In this document: positions 17,119-23,892 of the stretch, piece after piece
Layout of the letters: the number at the start of each line of letters is the position of its first letter
Position numbering within the stretch: the stretch's first letter is position 1
From: RPQJ01 sp963732415
GTDB taxonomy: Bacteria > Pseudomonadota > Gammaproteobacteria > Steroidobacterales > Steroidobacteraceae
Assembly: GCA_963732415.1 (NCBI GenBank)
Contig: CAVSZK010000004.1
Span: 1-64,000 of the forward strand
Length of the DNA: 64,000 nt
Direction: 5' to 3'
The notes under the pieces: model-generated
What the model saw: the letters and a program-made list of their open reading frames with translations, nothing else
Database searches by the model: none
What the model was told of the DNA's origin: nothing
Position numbers and translations under genes: made by a program

Positions 17119-18214
17119 GCTCCTTGTGACCGGCGGCGCCGGGTTCATCGGCGCCAACTTCGTGCACCACTGGCATCGCCAGCACCCGGGTGATCGTGTC
17201 GTCGTGCTGGATGCGCTCACCTATGCCGGAAACCGCATGAGCCTGGCGTCGCTCGAAGCGTCCTCCGACGTTGTGTTCGTTGAGGGCGACATCGTGGATA
17301 CGAGCCTCGTCGAATCGACGCTGCGCGAGAATGGCATCGACACGGTCGTGCACTTCGCCGCCGAGTCGCACGTCGATCGTTCCATCGTCGGGCCGGATGC
17401 ATTCGTCGAGACCAACGTGGTCGGTACGCACAGCCTGCTCAAGGCCTGCCGCAAGCTCTGGCTGCAGGAGGGGCTCGCCGCGCAGCATCGCTTTCATCAC
17501 ATCTCGACCGACGAGGTGTTCGGCTCACTCGGGCCGCTCGATCCGGCGTTCCGCGAAGACACGCCGTATGCTCCGAACTCACCCTACGCAGCCAGCAAGG
17601 CAGCCTCGGATCACCTCGTGCGTGCGTATGCGCATACGTTCGGACTGCAGGTTACGACCACGAACTGTTCGAACAATTACGGTCCGTTTCATTTTCCGGA
17701 GAAATTGATCCCGCTCGTGATCGTCAACCTGCTGGAAGGCAAGCCGCTGCCCATCTATGGCGACGGCCGCAACGTGCGGGACTGGTTGTTCGTGGCCGAT
17801 CACTGTCGCGCCATCGAGCTCGTCCTCGAACAGGGACGCCCGGGCGAGACCTACAATGTCGGCGGCCGAGCCGAGCGCACGAATCTCGAGCTCGTGCGTG
17901 CACTGTGCGGAATCGCCGACGCTGAGTTCGCGGCCGATGCTTCGCTCGCCGGGCGCTTTCCGAAGTGCCCGTCGGGGCTGGGGCGTTCCTCGGACTCGCT
18001 GATTACGTTCGTAGCCGACCGTCCGGGCCACGATCGACGCTACGCGATCGATGCCGGCAAGATCGAGCGCGATCTCGGCTTCATGCCCGCCGTCAGCCTC
18101 GAAGACGGCCTTGCGCAGACGTTCCGGTGGTACCTGGACAACGAGCCCTGGTGGCGAGCGGTGATGGACGGCAGTTACCGCGGATGGATCGACCAGCAGT
18201 ACGGTGAGGCGTAG
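17099..18214 (+). CDS. rfbB: dTDP-glucose 4,6-dehydratase
   Basis: 371 aa. GGAGFIGANFVHHW gives the NAD-binding site, HISTDEVFGSLG contains the catalytic Thr-Asp-Glu group, and YAASKAASDHLVRAY the Tyr-Lys pair; NCSNNYGPFHFPEKLIP is diagnostic for RmlB. It produces dTDP-4-keto-6-deoxy-D-glucose, the substrate of RfbC. Gene order places the second pathway enzyme last, and the start lies 20 bp inside rfbD. L-rhamnose is thus expected in the polysaccharide or LPS of this organism. Confidence 0.95.
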   Translation: MNSPSRKLLVTGGAGFIGANFVHHWHRQHPGDRVVVLDALTYAGNRMSLASLEASSDVVFVEGDIVDTSLVESTLRENGIDTVVHFAAESHVDRSIVGPDAFVETNVVGTHSLLKACRKLWLQEGLAAQHRFHHISTDEVFGSLGPLDPAFREDTPYAPNSPYAASKAASDHLVRAYAHTFGLQVTTTNCSNNYGPFHFPEKLIPLVIVNLLEGKPLPIYGDGRNVRDWLFVADHCRAIELVLEQGRPGETYNVGGRAERTNLELVRALCGIADAEFAADASLAGRFPKCPSGLGRSSDSLITFVADRPGHDRRYAIDAGKIERDLGFMPAVSLEDGLAQTFRWYLDNEPWWRAVMDGSYRGWIDQQYGEA

Positions 18215-18291
18215 GCGACTGCTACGCGCCTTGCTCGATCGCGGAACGGATGATCTCGCAGAAGTCGCCAGCGCCTCGAGAACCAGCGCGA

Positions 18292-19140
18292 TTATTGCGC
18301 CTCGAGCGTCGCGCGTATCAGCGCGCAGGTTTCAGGAAGACCTGCCGAGGAGAGTGCGTAGCAGGGCACCTGCCCGGCCATGCGCAGCACTGGGGCCAGC
18401 CCGGCGTCGACATGGGCCAGCGCATTGAGTGCGTTGACGTACATGCGCGCCGCGCCTTCGGCGGCGCTGATGCGTGTCATCGTAGGCGCGCTGGACTCGG
18501 GCGAGTAAGCCACAAAGAAGACGCCGCCGAGCGGGCGTGGCCCGACGATCACGGGACCGGGCAGCGCGCTCGCCGGCACGTGAACCGTGCGGCCCAGGTG
18601 CAGGGCCTCCGGCGGTAACGGGTAGGCGGGTGGCAGTTGCTTCATGCACAGCGCATGCGGATACGGGTAGACCTGCATGGTTCGCAGGTCGATCGGGCTC
18701 AGTTCGTCGCTCAGGTATCCGAAGCCGTGGTGGAGCAGCGCCCAGGTCGTGGTCGATTTGCCGCTGCCAGCCTCGGCGGCCAGCAGGTATGCCTTGCCGC
18801 GCCATTCGACGGCGGCGGCGTGCAGGAAGAACAGGTCGTCCCGCTTCCTCTGCAGCTCGACAGTGAGGTCTTTCTCAATCGAGTAGAGCAGATCGCCGAG
18901 CCCGGTTCCGCTGCGTGGCGGCTGGCCTTGCCGCGTGACCGCGAAATCGTCGCCATCGAGTTCGACGAGGTAATCCAGGTTTGGCGGCGCACTGCAGGGC
19001 TGCACGGCCATGGCGCCGAAATTGTCTGAAATGAGCGGGGGCGTTGCCGGGCTGTTGTGCCCAATGCGGACCTGTTGTCCGAGGATCTCGAGAAAGCTGG
19101 TTTCGCGTCGGGCAGGGGTGGGATCGAAGCGCATTAGCAA
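18292..19140 (-). CDS. HprK-related kinase (peptide-modification cassette)
   Basis: 282 aa. A P-loop AEAGSGKST lies at residues 122-130, followed by GYLSDELSPID (about 141-151), the arrangement of HPr kinase/phosphorylase C-terminal domains, and LGGVFFVAYSP further on. The N-terminal ~100 residues are not like true HprK, and no HPr gene is nearby. It matches the idea of the HprK-related kinase A family, which occurs with PqqD-like chaperones and an uncharacterised nucleotidyltransferase. It lies last in a leftward cassette after a PqqD-like gene and a 60-aa secreted peptide, so the peptide is the obvious candidate substrate (inference). Confidence 0.8.
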   Translation of the reverse strand: MLMRFDPTPARRETSFLEILGQQVRIGHNSPATPPLISDNFGAMAVQPCSAPPNLDYLVELDGDDFAVTRQGQPPRSGTGLGDLLYSIEKDLTVELQRKRDDLFFLHAAAVEWRGKAYLLAAEAGSGKSTTTWALLHHGFGYLSDELSPIDLRTMQVYPYPHALCMKQLPPAYPLPPEALHLGRTVHVPASALPGPVIVGPRPLGGVFFVAYSPESSAPTMTRISAAEGAARMYVNALNALAHVDAGLAPVLRMAGQVPCYALSSAGLPETCALIRATLEAQ

Positions 19141-19213
19141 AACTCTGGCTCAGTCCCTGAGCCGCTGCCGAGTCGGAGCAACCCGCGACCCGGCAATCGA
19201 CGCGCGCGACGGC

Positions 19214-19396
19214 TTAGCGCTTCTTCTTCGGCTTCGGCTTCGGCTTCGGCTTCGGCTTCCTGTCATGCGCGCTGCCGCTGCCGTTCCCCGACCCGGCCTT
19301 CGCAACCGATGAGACAGCGCTCAAGGTCAGGATCGCCGGTGCCGCGTAAGCAACCTTCTTGACGAAGTCGCGTCGAGAAGAATCATGCTTTGTCAT
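19214..19396 (-). CDS. Tiny Tat-signal peptide with Lys-Pro repeat tail, candidate modified peptide
   Basis: 60 aa from ATG 19396, chosen because GGGAGG lies about 6 bases upstream; the longer ORF to 19453 overlaps the PqqD-like gene. Residues 7-13 read SRRDFVK, a twin-arginine motif, then a hydrophobic core APAILTLSAVSS and an AKA cleavage site at about 33-35. The predicted mature peptide is only about 25 residues: a Gly/Ser segment (GSGNGSGSAHDR) and a cationic tail of five Lys-Pro pairs ending KKKR. No known family was recognised. Position between PqqD-like chaperone and HprK-related kinase suggests it is their substrate. Confidence 0.7.
   Translation of the reverse strand: MTKHDSSRRDFVKKVAYAAPAILTLSAVSSVAKAGSGNGSGSAHDRKPKPKPKPKPKKKR
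19230..19259 (-). repeat. Five perfect tandem hexamers encoding Lys-Pro
   Basis: GGCTTC is repeated five times without a mismatch on the + strand (GAAGCC on the coding strand), encoding the Lys-Pro pairs at the tail of the small peptide. The six-base unit preserves frame, so slippage would lengthen or shorten the cationic tail without disrupting it. Confidence 0.9.
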
Positions 19397-19449
19397 ATCC
19401 GCCTCCCTGAAATTCAATCTGATCCCGCGACTGCATATCCATATCCGAT

Positions 19450-19695
19450 TCAAGCGATCAGCTGCAGTTCCCGGAACCTCGCCAAGGCAACGTCTACATC
19501 CCTGTTAGCTGTATCATCGTCAATACCGAACTCGGATACAAGGGCAAATGCAATCTCGTTCGGAGCCATTCCCTCGGCGTGCAGACGCCAGATCGTGCTC
19601 GCCGAAGGATTCAGCTGGTGGATCAGGTCCGCTTCGGTATCAAGGACGAGTACCTCGCCCTCGACTTCGCGCACCAAAAGGCCGTTCGTGCTCAT
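19450..19695 (-). CDS. PqqD-like peptide chaperone (RRE-type)
   Basis: 81 aa, the usual length of PqqD-type RiPP recognition elements. LLVREVEGEVLVLDTEADLIHQLNPSAS gives the three-stranded sheet, followed by the conserved TIWRLHAEG helix start and two further helices ending VALARFRELQLIA. PqqD-family proteins bind leader peptides and present them to modifying enzymes. First gene of the leftward cassette; the only obvious short secreted peptide is the gene directly downstream. Naming as the HPr-rel-A type PqqD chaperone follows from the neighbouring HprK-related kinase. Confidence 0.85.
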   Translation of the reverse strand: MSTNGLLVREVEGEVLVLDTEADLIHQLNPSASTIWRLHAEGMAPNEIAFALVSEFGIDDDTANRDVDVALARFRELQLIA

Positions 19696-20017
19696 ATCTG
19701 TGGGCGTCTACTGCTATTTCCGGAGTCTAGATCGCTTAATTCTGGTTACGAGGGGTCGGGCGGTCAAGCGCGCCTGGCGCGCGGTTTTGTGAATGAGACG
19801 CACCGGCTGTCGGAAAATTTTACAGAATGCATGTGCCAGTCCGTGCCCTGGCTTGCCGAGCAGGCGCGTGTCTTCGCGTCCGGCCTCCACCATGGCTATG
19901 GCGAACGTTATTCATGAGCTGGCCGATGTAACGAAGCGCGGGGAAACGACACCGGTTCTGTGAGCCGCGTCATGATCCGCTGTTTCTGCATTGTTCTCCG
20001 TCGAGCGACGGCACAAG
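19696..20017. other. Intergenic region between the peptide cassette and the riboswitch gene
   Basis: No credible gene. It must contain the promoter of the leftward PqqD-like gene and that of the rightward riboswitch-controlled transcript. A hairpin GCGCGC-ctg-GCGCGC at 19768-19782 is followed by GGTTTT, terminator-like for rightward transcription. A short palindrome CCGTCG-ag-CGACGG lies at 19998-20011 just before the riboswitch. Confidence 0.5.
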
Positions 20018-20114
20018 CTCCCGGCGCAGTTCGTTCTCAATGGCAAACCCGTCGCAAGGCGGGGACGCAAAACCTCCGGTCCGCGGCACAGGCGGATAGC
20101 GGGGCTACCGGGAG
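20018..20114 (+). promoter_or_regulatory. Cyclic-di-GMP-I riboswitch (GEMM-I)
   Basis: The GEMM-I conserved core is clear: GGCAAACC (20042-20049); hairpin CCGTC/GGCGG with GNRA loop GCAA (20049-20062); GGACGCAAA (20063-20071); CCTCCGG (20073-20079); hairpin TCCGC/GCGGA (20080-20096); TAGCGGGG and CTACC (20097-20109). A distal stem CTCCCGG (20018-20024) with CCGGGAG (20108-20114) could close the element, although it leaves a longer than usual 5' spacer. The 3' strand of that stem contains the GGGAG that serves as Shine-Dalgarno for ATG 20126, so ligand binding could block translation. The core identification is firm; the switching direction is inferred. Confidence 0.92.
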
Positions 20115-20125
20115 AGTGCCTCGTC

Positions 20126-21253
20126 ATGCACGGAAATACCTTTTCACCGCAGTCAATTCGGCGGTTCGCGTTGGCGCGCGCGGCCGTTTTCTTCTTGCTC
20201 GCAGTTGCAGTCGCTGCTCCGAGCCACGCCGGCTGGTTCAGCCGAAATCGGGGCAGCCCGCCGACGATTTCCGGCGCTCCTCCGGCGAGTGCCACGGTTG
20301 GGCAGCAATACTCGTTCCTTCCTTCCGCCTCGGACCCGGACGGGAACCGACTGTCGTTCCGAATCCGCAACCTGCCGTGGTGGGCCAACTTTGATGGGGC
20401 CACGGGTTTGCTGACAGGAACACCGCCTCCATCCAGTGTCGGCACCTACTTGAATATCCAGATCCGCGTCAGCGACGGCAAGTACCAGGCTTACCTACCG
20501 ACGTTCTCCATCACCGTGGCGGCTTCGACGGCGGCTGCTCCGGCTCCGGCGCCAGTTCCGGCTCCAACTCCCGCTCCGGCGCCTGCTCCAGCCCCGGCGC
20601 CGGCTCCAGCTCCAGCTCCGACTCCGGCCCCAGTTCCAGCTCCAGCGCCCGCTCCTGCCCCGGCGCCAGCTCCTGCTCCGGCGCCAGCTCCTGCTCCTGC
20701 TCCTGCTCCTACCAACCACGCGCCGACAATCTCCGGTTTGCCGGTGACCAGCGCGCTTGTCAGTCAGCCATACGCTTTCAGACCGACCGCTGCCGACTCG
20801 GACGGTGACCGTCTGACTTTCTTTATCCAGCGCAAGCCTGCGTGGGCGACGTTCGACACGACCGACGGCACGCTCTATGGCACGCCCGTCGCGACCGACG
20901 TCGGCACCGCGTCAAACGTCGTGATCGGCGTGAGCGATGGCCAGGCCACGGCCACCCTGCCCGCATTCTCAGTCAGCGTGTCGCCGCCGCCGACTTCCTC
21001 AGTCAGTTTGTCCTGGCGGGCGCCGACCAGCAATGTCGACGGCACGCCCCTGACCGACCTCGCTGGCTACCGCGTTTACTACGGGACCGCAACCGGGCAG
21101 TACAGCTACAACCTGCCAGTGTCGAGCCAGGGCGTTACCTCGGTCGTGATCGAGGGACTGACCTCGTCCACGACCTGGTATTTTGCGGTCAAGGGCCTCA
21201 CCAGCAGCGGCGTGGAGAGCGACTACTCGCAGGAAGTCAGCAAGTCGCTGTAG
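20126..21253 (+). CDS. Secreted protein with two Ig-like domains, Pro-Ala linker and FnIII domain
   Basis: 375 aa from ATG 20126, preceded by GGGAG inside the riboswitch; the ORF extension to 19991 would run through the riboswitch and is rejected. A signal peptide occupies residues 1-34 (hydrophobic core AAVFFLLAVAVA, SHA cleavage). Then come a cadherin-like/putative Ig domain (PPTISGAPP to FSITVA), a Pro-Ala linker of about 60 residues, a second such domain (APTISGLPV to FSVSVSP) and a C-terminal fibronectin type III domain (SVSLSWRAP to SKSL). No enzyme motif is present. A cell-surface or matrix protein controlled by c-di-GMP is likely. Confidence 0.85.
   Translation: MHGNTFSPQSIRRFALARAAVFFLLAVAVAAPSHAGWFSRNRGSPPTISGAPPASATVGQQYSFLPSASDPDGNRLSFRIRNLPWWANFDGATGLLTGTPPPSSVGTYLNIQIRVSDGKYQAYLPTFSITVAASTAAAPAPAPVPAPTPAPAPAPAPAPAPAPAPTPAPVPAPAPAPAPAPAPAPAPAPAPAPAPTNHAPTISGLPVTSALVSQPYAFRPTAADSDGDRLTFFIQRKPAWATFDTTDGTLYGTPVATDVGTASNVVIGVSDGQATATLPAFSVSVSPPPTSSVSLSWRAPTSNVDGTPLTDLAGYRVYYGTATGQYSYNLPVSSQGVTSVVIEGLTSSTTWYFAVKGLTSSGVESDYSQEVSKSL
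20533..20712 (+). repeat. Imperfect Pro-Ala coding hexamer repeats
   Basis: Roughly thirty imperfect six-base units of the type GCTCCG/GCGCCA encode an alternating Ala-Pro linker with occasional Val or Thr. Such linkers act as extended spacers between domains of secreted proteins. The array also creates long meaningless ORFs rich in Gly-Ala or Arg-Ser on the opposite strand. Confidence 0.9.
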
Positions 21254-21303
21254 CGAGTGATTGCTTTGTGGTAGCCGCCTCCGCGGTGGTCGCCGGCGCC
21301 TGG

Positions 21304-21336
21304 CCGGCTCTCGGAAAGCCACGAGAGCCGCCGGCG
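21304..21336. terminator. Stem-loop after the riboswitch-controlled gene
   Basis: GGCTCTCG (21306-21313) pairs with CGAGAGCC (21322-21329), extended by CCGGC-rich flanks. It lies about 50 bases after the stop of the secreted protein. There is no T-run downstream, so it may be a weak terminator or an mRNA-stabilising 3' structure. Confidence 0.4.
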
Positions 21337-21360
21337 GGGCCGTAGCTCCATGATGCTCGG

Positions 21361-21768
21361 ATGCTGACCCCGACTGACCAGAAAAGCGCCGAGGCGAATA
21401 TCGACCCGGCGAAATCGGATAGCGTCCGGTTGGGGCGCGAATTCCTCACCATGCGGCGCATGGTCGAGCTTCATTGCGCCGACCGGCATGCGACGCAGCG
21501 TGGGCGGCTCTGCGACGAGTGCAGCGAGTTCCTCGTCTACGTGCAACGTCGGCTCGAGAAGTGCCCCTACGGCGACGACAAGCCGACCTGCGCGAAGTGT
21601 CCGATCCACTGCTACAAGCCGGCCCGGCGTGAAATGGCCCGCGAGATCATGCGCTATGCGGGGCCGCGCATGCCGCTACGCCATCCCTGGCTGAGCGTTC
21701 TCCATGTTCTAGACAAGCTGCGCCGCGTCGAGCACCCGATGGACCTGCGGCGACGCGAGCGCGACTGA
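21361..21768 (+). CDS. YgbA-family (nitrous-oxide-stimulated promoter) protein
   Basis: 135 aa. The central part carries the family cysteine pattern: LHCADRH, LCDECSEF, KCPYGDDKPTCAKCPIHCYKP, followed by REIMRYAGPRMPLRHPWLSVLH. Members are called nitrous oxide-stimulated promoter family proteins (PF11756); E. coli YgbA belongs to the nitrosative-stress regulon and the cysteines may hold a metal or Fe-S centre. No clear operon partners. Start ATG 21361 is one of several closely spaced ATGs. Confidence 0.85.
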   Translation: MLTPTDQKSAEANIDPAKSDSVRLGREFLTMRRMVELHCADRHATQRGRLCDECSEFLVYVQRRLEKCPYGDDKPTCAKCPIHCYKPARREMAREIMRYAGPRMPLRHPWLSVLHVLDKLRRVEHPMDLRRRERD

Positions 21769-21793
21769 CCTTATGCCGCGACTGGGCCTCCGC

Positions 21794-21985
21794 TCAGGCG
21801 GCCTGCTCGGAGCGTGACGACCCCAACTGCGGCCTTTCCTCGACCTGGTCCCGAAGGAATCCATTCGTGGGCCGCCACTCGAGCGACTCGATCTTCTGCC
21901 GCAGGGCCGCGGCTTCGTCATCGTCGACCAGTCGGAGCCTGGGTGAAAACTTGAGACTTCGGTTTGCGATCCAGCTGAGACTCAT
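21794..21985 (-). CDS. Small hypothetical protein
   Basis: 63 aa from ATG 21985, chosen because AAGGAG lies eight bases upstream; a longer reading to 22072 lacks such a site. The sequence MSLSWIANRSLKFSPRL is followed by a charged helical segment (DDDEAAALRQKIESLEW) and a polar tail. No family was recognised. It is convergent with the YgbA-type gene, ending 25 bp from it. Function unknown; reality is supported by the ribosome binding site. Confidence 0.5.
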   Translation of the reverse strand: MSLSWIANRSLKFSPRLRLVDDDEAAALRQKIESLEWRPTNGFLRDQVEERPQLGSSRSEQAA

Positions 21986-22178
21986 GCGGTCAACTCCTTG
22001 TACCGGCGCGGCAGCGCCTGGGTGAGTAGTTGCAGGATGCGTGCCATCCGGGCGCAGGAGCGTGATCGTCAATGATTACGCCGTTGTGACGCACCAACAT
22101 TCTCTGGCGCCATGCGCTGCAGTAAAAAGTCGCGACAGCGGATAAGCGTTGCGTTTGGCCAACACCGCGCGCATTTCG

Positions 22179-22192
22179 TGACGTACGTCACA
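22179..22192. promoter_or_regulatory. Perfect 14-bp palindrome, candidate operator
   Basis: GTGACGTACGTCAC is a perfect inverted repeat with no spacer, about 195 bp upstream of the ATG of the small leftward gene. The half site GTGAC with symmetric partner resembles dimeric regulator sites, but the regulator is not identifiable. Confidence 0.35.
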
Positions 22193-22214
22193 TCCGCGAA
22201 AGCGACTCATGCGG

Positions 22215-22260
22215 AACCTGACATAAGCGCCGGGTGAGCGGGCGCTGGACCTGTCAGGTT
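22215..22260. terminator. Compound stem-loop downstream of the nitroreductase gene
   Basis: AACCTGACA (22215-22223) pairs with TGTCAGGTT (22252-22260), and an inner AGCGCC/GGCGCT pair (22226-22231/22241-22246) stacks within. A TTTT follows on the + strand side. It lies about 35 bp past the nitroreductase stop codon on the opposite strand, so it could act as a terminator or processing structure. Confidence 0.45.
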
Positions 22261-22295
22261 TTCCGACATGTCGGTGCCGGCGCCGCGCCTGGCGA

Positions 22296-22967
22296 TCAGA
22301 AACCCCGCAATACCGCGATTTCGTCCAGCGACGCGCGCTCGGTGACCAGGCGATTGATCGGCGCTGCGTCATCCCGGTATCCCAGCGCCATGCCGGCGAA
22401 CAGCATCAGCTCGGGCGGCACCTGCAGGCATTCACCGACCGTGCGATACCACGCCGACCAGGATTCCTGGGCGCAGGTGTCGAGACCGTGCTCGCGCGCG
22501 AGCAGCATCACGGTCTGCATGTACATGCCGAGGTCGGACCACTGCGGCGGCCCCATCTGCCGGTCGATGAAGAAGAAGAGCCCGACGGGCGCGCCGAACA
22601 GTGCGTAGTTCTGCGCGAACTGGCGCAGCCGCGATGGCTTGTCCTCGCGTGTGACGCCAATCGTCGCGTACAGGTCTTCGCCGCATTTGAAGCGGCGCGC
22701 TCGGTAGGGTTCACCGAGTTCGGGCGGGTAGATGTCGTACTCGAATCCCTCGCCGCGGGGATGTGCGAACAACTTGCCGCGCACGGCGGACAGCAGTTCG
22801 GCCAGCGGTTTGCCGGTGAGCGCATACACGTGCCAGGGCTGCAGGTTGCCGCCGGACGGCGACCGACGCGCCGTATCCAGGATCGTCCTCAGCATTGCCT
22901 CTGGCACGGGCGTGGGCAGGAAGGCGCGGCAACTCATGCGCGATTCGACGGCTTCGGTGACGTTCAT
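22296..22967 (-). CDS. Nitroreductase family oxidoreductase
   Basis: 223 aa from ATG 22967 (GGAGGA about 7 bases upstream); the 24-residue extension to 23039 is rejected. The N-terminus VTEAVESRMSCRAFLPTPVP and RRSPSGGNLQPWHVY are the FMN-binding hallmarks, with LGMYMQTVMLLAREHGLDTCAQ and FAGMALGYRD later. It uses FMN and NAD(P)H to reduce nitro or quinone-type substrates; the physiological substrate is unknown. It shares a divergent intergenic region with the antitoxin-like gene at 23116. Confidence 0.85.
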   Translation of the reverse strand: MNVTEAVESRMSCRAFLPTPVPEAMLRTILDTARRSPSGGNLQPWHVYALTGKPLAELLSAVRGKLFAHPRGEGFEYDIYPPELGEPYRARRFKCGEDLYATIGVTREDKPSRLRQFAQNYALFGAPVGLFFFIDRQMGPPQWSDLGMYMQTVMLLAREHGLDTCAQESWSAWYRTVGECLQVPPELMLFAGMALGYRDDAAPINRLVTERASLDEIAVLRGF

Positions 22968-23051
22968 CTTCCATCCTCCGGGGTGCCGAGGAAGTCTGGC
23001 AGAAACGGCGCGGGTTCCTGCAGGCGTTGATGTCGGCAAGGCTCGTCAGCA

Positions 23052-23068
23052 GGTATAGTAAATATACC
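23052..23068. promoter_or_regulatory. Inverted repeat, likely operator of the BrnA-like gene
   Basis: GGTATA-gtaaa-TATACC is a perfect six-base inverted repeat with a five-base spacer, in an AT-rich island about 50 bp upstream of the BrnA-like ATG. CopG/BrnA proteins autoregulate through such palindromes, and the TATA-rich sequence could overlap the -10 of the promoter. Confidence 0.5.
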
Positions 23069-23115
23069 GTTTTTATAACGTGCGCCCCGCGCTTAAGTGC
23101 TTGAGGGAGCGACTC

Positions 23116-23355
23116 ATGAAAGCCAAGACTTTTGATCGCAAGTTCGATGCAGGCGGCAAAGTCGTGGATCAACTCGACCTGGGCAAGGCTCGGCGTGTTG
23201 GTACAGATCCCAGGCGAGTGAACGTTGATTTCCCTGCCTGGATGGTAGATTCGCTGGACCGGGAAGCTCACCGGATGGGCGTAACGCGGCAGTCGCTCAT
23301 CAAGCTGTGGCTTGCGGACAAGTTGGCTCAACCCGTTTCCCCCGGAAAGCGTTAG
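23116..23355 (+). CDS. BrnA-type ribbon-helix-helix antitoxin (orphan)
   Basis: 79 aa from ATG 23116 (GAGGGAG upstream). KAKTFDRKFDAGGKVVDQLDLGKARR followed by RRVNVDFPAWMVDSLDREAHRMGVTRQSLIKLWLA is the BrnA/CopG pattern, with the RVNVDFP strand that contacts DNA and two helices. BrnA normally partners a BrnT toxin encoded directly upstream. Here the upstream DNA holds only a palindrome and then the divergent nitroreductase gene, and the downstream gene is apt, so the toxin is missing. It may be a solitary regulator. Confidence 0.75.
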   Translation: MKAKTFDRKFDAGGKVVDQLDLGKARRVGTDPRRVNVDFPAWMVDSLDREAHRMGVTRQSLIKLWLADKLAQPVSPGKR

Positions 23356-23384
23356 CCGATTGCGTATCGCAGCGCGAGGTGAGC

Positions 23385-23892
23385 ATGAAGGATTTGAAAG
23401 ACCTGGTGGTGGAGATTCCGGACTTCCCGAAGCCCGGCATACTCTTCCGAGACATCAATCCGCTGCTGCGGCAGCGGTTCCACGACACCATCACGGCGGT
23501 CGACGCTTTGTTTTCCGCCGAGGAATGGGAATCGGTGGACGTGGTCTCCGGCATCGAGTCGCGAGGATTCATCTTCGCCGCCGCGCTGGCCGAACGGCAT
23601 CGCAAGGGCGTGGTGCCGATCCGCAAGAAGGGCAAGTTGCCGCCGCCGGTGGTCGACGTCGACTACAAGCTCGAGTACGGGACCGGGAGTGCTCGAAATG
23701 CAGAGGGGCGGCGGTCGCCTGCTGCTGGTGGACGACGTGCTCGCGACCGGCGGCACGCTCTCCGCATCGGTCACGCTGGTGCGCGCGGCGGGGTATGAAC
23801 TGCGTGGCATGGGCGTGCTGATCGACCTCGGCTTCGTGCCGGGATTCAGCTGCGAGGGCCACGCCGCACGCTCGGTCATCAAGTACGGCTGA
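23385..23892 (+). pseudogene. apt: Adenine phosphoribosyltransferase with a +1 frameshift
   Basis: The first frame (from ATG 23385) encodes MKDLKDLVVEIPDFPKPG, FRDINPLL and VSGIESRGFIFAA, then changes to meaningless sequence after YKLEYGTG. The second frame resumes at 23689 with LEMQ and the PRPP-binding LLLVDDVLATGGT and runs to the stop at 23890-23892. Removing one G from the GGG at 23685-23687 restores a full APT of about 168 aa. APT salvages adenine to AMP. It is either a recent pseudogene or a homopolymer sequencing error. The final base of its TGA overlaps the glnE ATG. Confidence 0.88.

Larger units (their letters stand above)
21986..22295. other. 310-bp intergenic region with palindromes
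   Basis: No gene is supported. It lies upstream of the 63-aa leftward gene and downstream of the leftward nitroreductase gene. It contains a perfect palindrome GTGACGTACGTCAC (22179-22192) and a compound stem-loop (22215-22260), listed separately. Confidence 0.55.

Noticed and set aside
19991..20125. N-terminal extension of the Ig/FnIII protein from ATG 19991
   Set aside because: It would translate through the riboswitch; the ATG at 20126 has a Shine-Dalgarno and begins a proper signal peptide.
20491..20719. Gly-Ala and Arg-Ser repeat proteins on the - strand
   Set aside because: They are by-products of the Pro-Ala coding repeat of the + strand gene.
22711..23331. 206-codon frame on the - strand as a possible toxin partner of the BrnA-like gene
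   Set aside because: It is antisense to the BrnA-like gene and overlaps the nitroreductase out of frame; it shows no BrnT features.
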